A DNA stretch of 11,064 nucleotides from Acidobacteriota bacterium (GTDB lineage: Bacteria; Acidobacteriota; Vicinamibacteria; Vicinamibacterales; UBA2999): the NCBI GenBank assembly GCA_947478985.1, contig CANJYC010000042.1, positions 1-11,064 on the forward strand. The letters are read 5' to 3'. How positions within the stretch are numbered: the stretch's first letter is position 1; the number at the start of each line of letters is the position of its first letter. A program made the position numbers and the translations under genes. The notes beneath the pieces were generated by a model. The model ran no database searches and was not told the origin of the DNA. It saw only the letters and a list, made by a program, of their open reading frames with translations. Of this stretch, positions 10,560 to 11,064 are shown one piece after another.

Positions 10560-10590
10560 AACCTCTTCAGCCGCAAGAGGTTTCGCCTTT
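10560..10590 (+). terminator. Intrinsic terminator after tRNA-His
   Basis: A perfect 8-bp inverted repeat, AACCTCTT (10560-10567) and AAGAGGTT (10575-10582), with a 7-nt loop CAGCCGC, starts 3 nt after the tRNA CCA. It is followed by an interrupted T-rich tail, TTTCGCCTTT. Position and shape fit a rho-independent terminator, though the tail is weaker than usual. Confidence 0.72.
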
Positions 10591-10767
10591 CCCTAGCGCC
10601 GTTTTCGCATGGATGCCTGTCGGCGTCAGCCGCTCCGTCTGCCCGAAATCTCAGCGCCCGCAGATTTCTGTGCCGCCCACCCCACACGGGTGTAGGATTT
10701 GGAGCCATCTCGTGCATCGTTACCGGACATCGCCCCGCACGCTGACGTACAACTGAGGAGAATGCGC
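10591..10767 (+). promoter_or_regulatory. Structured 5' leader and promoter region of the secreted-protein gene
   Basis: No gene is supported in this gap. It holds a perfect 7-bp inverted repeat GAAATCT (10645-10651) and AGATTTC (10662-10668) with a 10-nt loop, then a 5-bp repeat CACCC-CACAC-GGGTG at about 10682-10692. TAGGAT (10693-10698) could be a -10 box, giving a leader of about 60 nt, but no good -35 is seen. A strong Shine-Dalgarno GAGGAG lies at 10755-10760, 7 nt before the ATG. I do not recognise a known riboswitch class. Confidence 0.35.
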
Positions 10768-11064
10768 ATGAAGTCATCGGCAACTCTGCCGTCGCAGCTA
10801 GCTCTCGTTCTGGCGGCCCTGATCGGCGTAACGCTGGTCGCCGCGTCGCCGACGAATTCAAACGGTCGACCGACGACTCGCGTCATCGATGGGCAGTCAC
10901 GACGGACGGTCGCGCCGATGTTCGGCGAGACGTGTTCGTTCGACCCGCAGTCACAGCCGCAGCCCGTCAGCGTTTCTGTCCCCGTCAATCCCGTCACCGT
11001 CGCCCTGGCCATGCAGCAGGCCAAGGAACGCCCGGCCGCGATGGCGCAGCAGGCGCCCGCGACG
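10768..11064 (+). CDS. Secreted protein of unknown function (3' partial)
   Basis: An open frame of 99 codons reaches the window edge without a stop. The ATG at 10768 has GAGGAG 7 nt upstream; the in-frame ATG at 10762 is too close to it. The N-terminus looks like a Sec signal peptide: K2, a hydrophobic core at about 11-25 (LALVLAALIGVTLVAA) and a probable cleavage after A26; there is no lipobox. The visible mature part is Thr/Arg-rich (30-50), then has one cysteine (C56 in GETCSFDP) and a Pro/Gln/Val-rich section (60-78), ending Ala/Gln-rich (90-99). No family motif is visible in this part, so no function is given; the main domain is probably beyond the window. Codon usage and GC resemble the neighbours. 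Confidence 0.75.
   Translation, partial: MKSSATLPSQLALVLAALIGVTLVAASPTNSNGRPTTRVIDGQSRRTVAPMFGETCSFDPQSQPQPVSVSVPVNPVTVALAMQQAKERPAAMAQQAPAT

Noticed and set aside
10482..10600. tRNA-His as an integration site for a mobile element
   Set aside because: No direct repeat of the tRNA 3' end, integrase or atypical composition is visible in the window.
10406..10756. A 116-residue + strand frame through tRNA-His
   Set aside because: It translates the tRNA and its terminator; no protein-like features or ribosome binding site.
10493..10861. A 122-residue - strand reading frame crossing the tRNA and the next gene
   Set aside because: Its C-terminus (GDGSRTRGIRNHNPALYP) is the antisense translation of the tRNA, a well-known spurious protein type, and the rest is antisense to the leader and the secreted-protein gene.
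10626..11024. A 132-residue - strand frame opposite the secreted-protein gene
   Set aside because: The + strand frame has a signal peptide and a strong ribosome binding site; the antisense frame has no recognisable features.

Overview
This is a GC-rich (about two-thirds G+C by eye) chromosomal segment, nearly all on the + strand and tightly packed, with genes that overlap or sit only a few bases apart. The content is mainly central metabolism, so it looks like bacterial core genome rather than a mobile island. I see no transposase, integrase, phage gene, CRISPR array or defence module. The mix of a MOCOS-like aminotransferase, a single-chain pyruvate carboxylase, a YbiT-type ABC-F protein and a PEP carboxylase, at this GC content and with Gram-negative-style secretion, would fit an Acidobacteriota-type soil or sediment bacterium. 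That placement is a guess; no phylogenetic marker here settles it.

Left part (1-2266): a 5'-truncated class-V aminotransferase of the molybdenum-cofactor-sulfurase type, a class I SAM methyltransferase 4 nt downstream, and a 105-aa membrane protein of unknown function that overlaps or abuts the methyltransferase stop. The spacing implies one transcription unit.

Centre (2337-10091): after a 70-nt gap with an AT-rich patch and a small palindrome come pyruvate carboxylase (pyc), a YbiT-like ABC-F ATPase whose ATG overlaps the pyc stop, and PEP carboxylase (ppc) 22 nt later. These read as one operon. Both carboxylases make oxaloacetate, from pyruvate plus ATP and from phosphoenolpyruvate respectively, so the operon carries the whole anaplerotic C3-to-C4 step with a ribosome-associated ATPase gene between them. 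All three proteins look intact.

Right part (10088-11064): a small cupin gene on the - strand converges on ppc, and the two genes share a CTAG in which both stop codons lie. Divergent from the cupin is tRNA-His(GTG) with encoded CCA, followed by a clear 8-bp hairpin terminator. A 5' leader with two further small hairpins then precedes a gene for a secreted protein of unknown function, which begins at 10768 with a good ribosome binding site and runs off the end of the window.

No clearly new multi-gene system is visible. The most noteworthy points are the pyc/ABC-F/ppc arrangement, the unidentified membrane and secreted proteins, and the small inverted repeats before pyc and before the secreted-protein gene.
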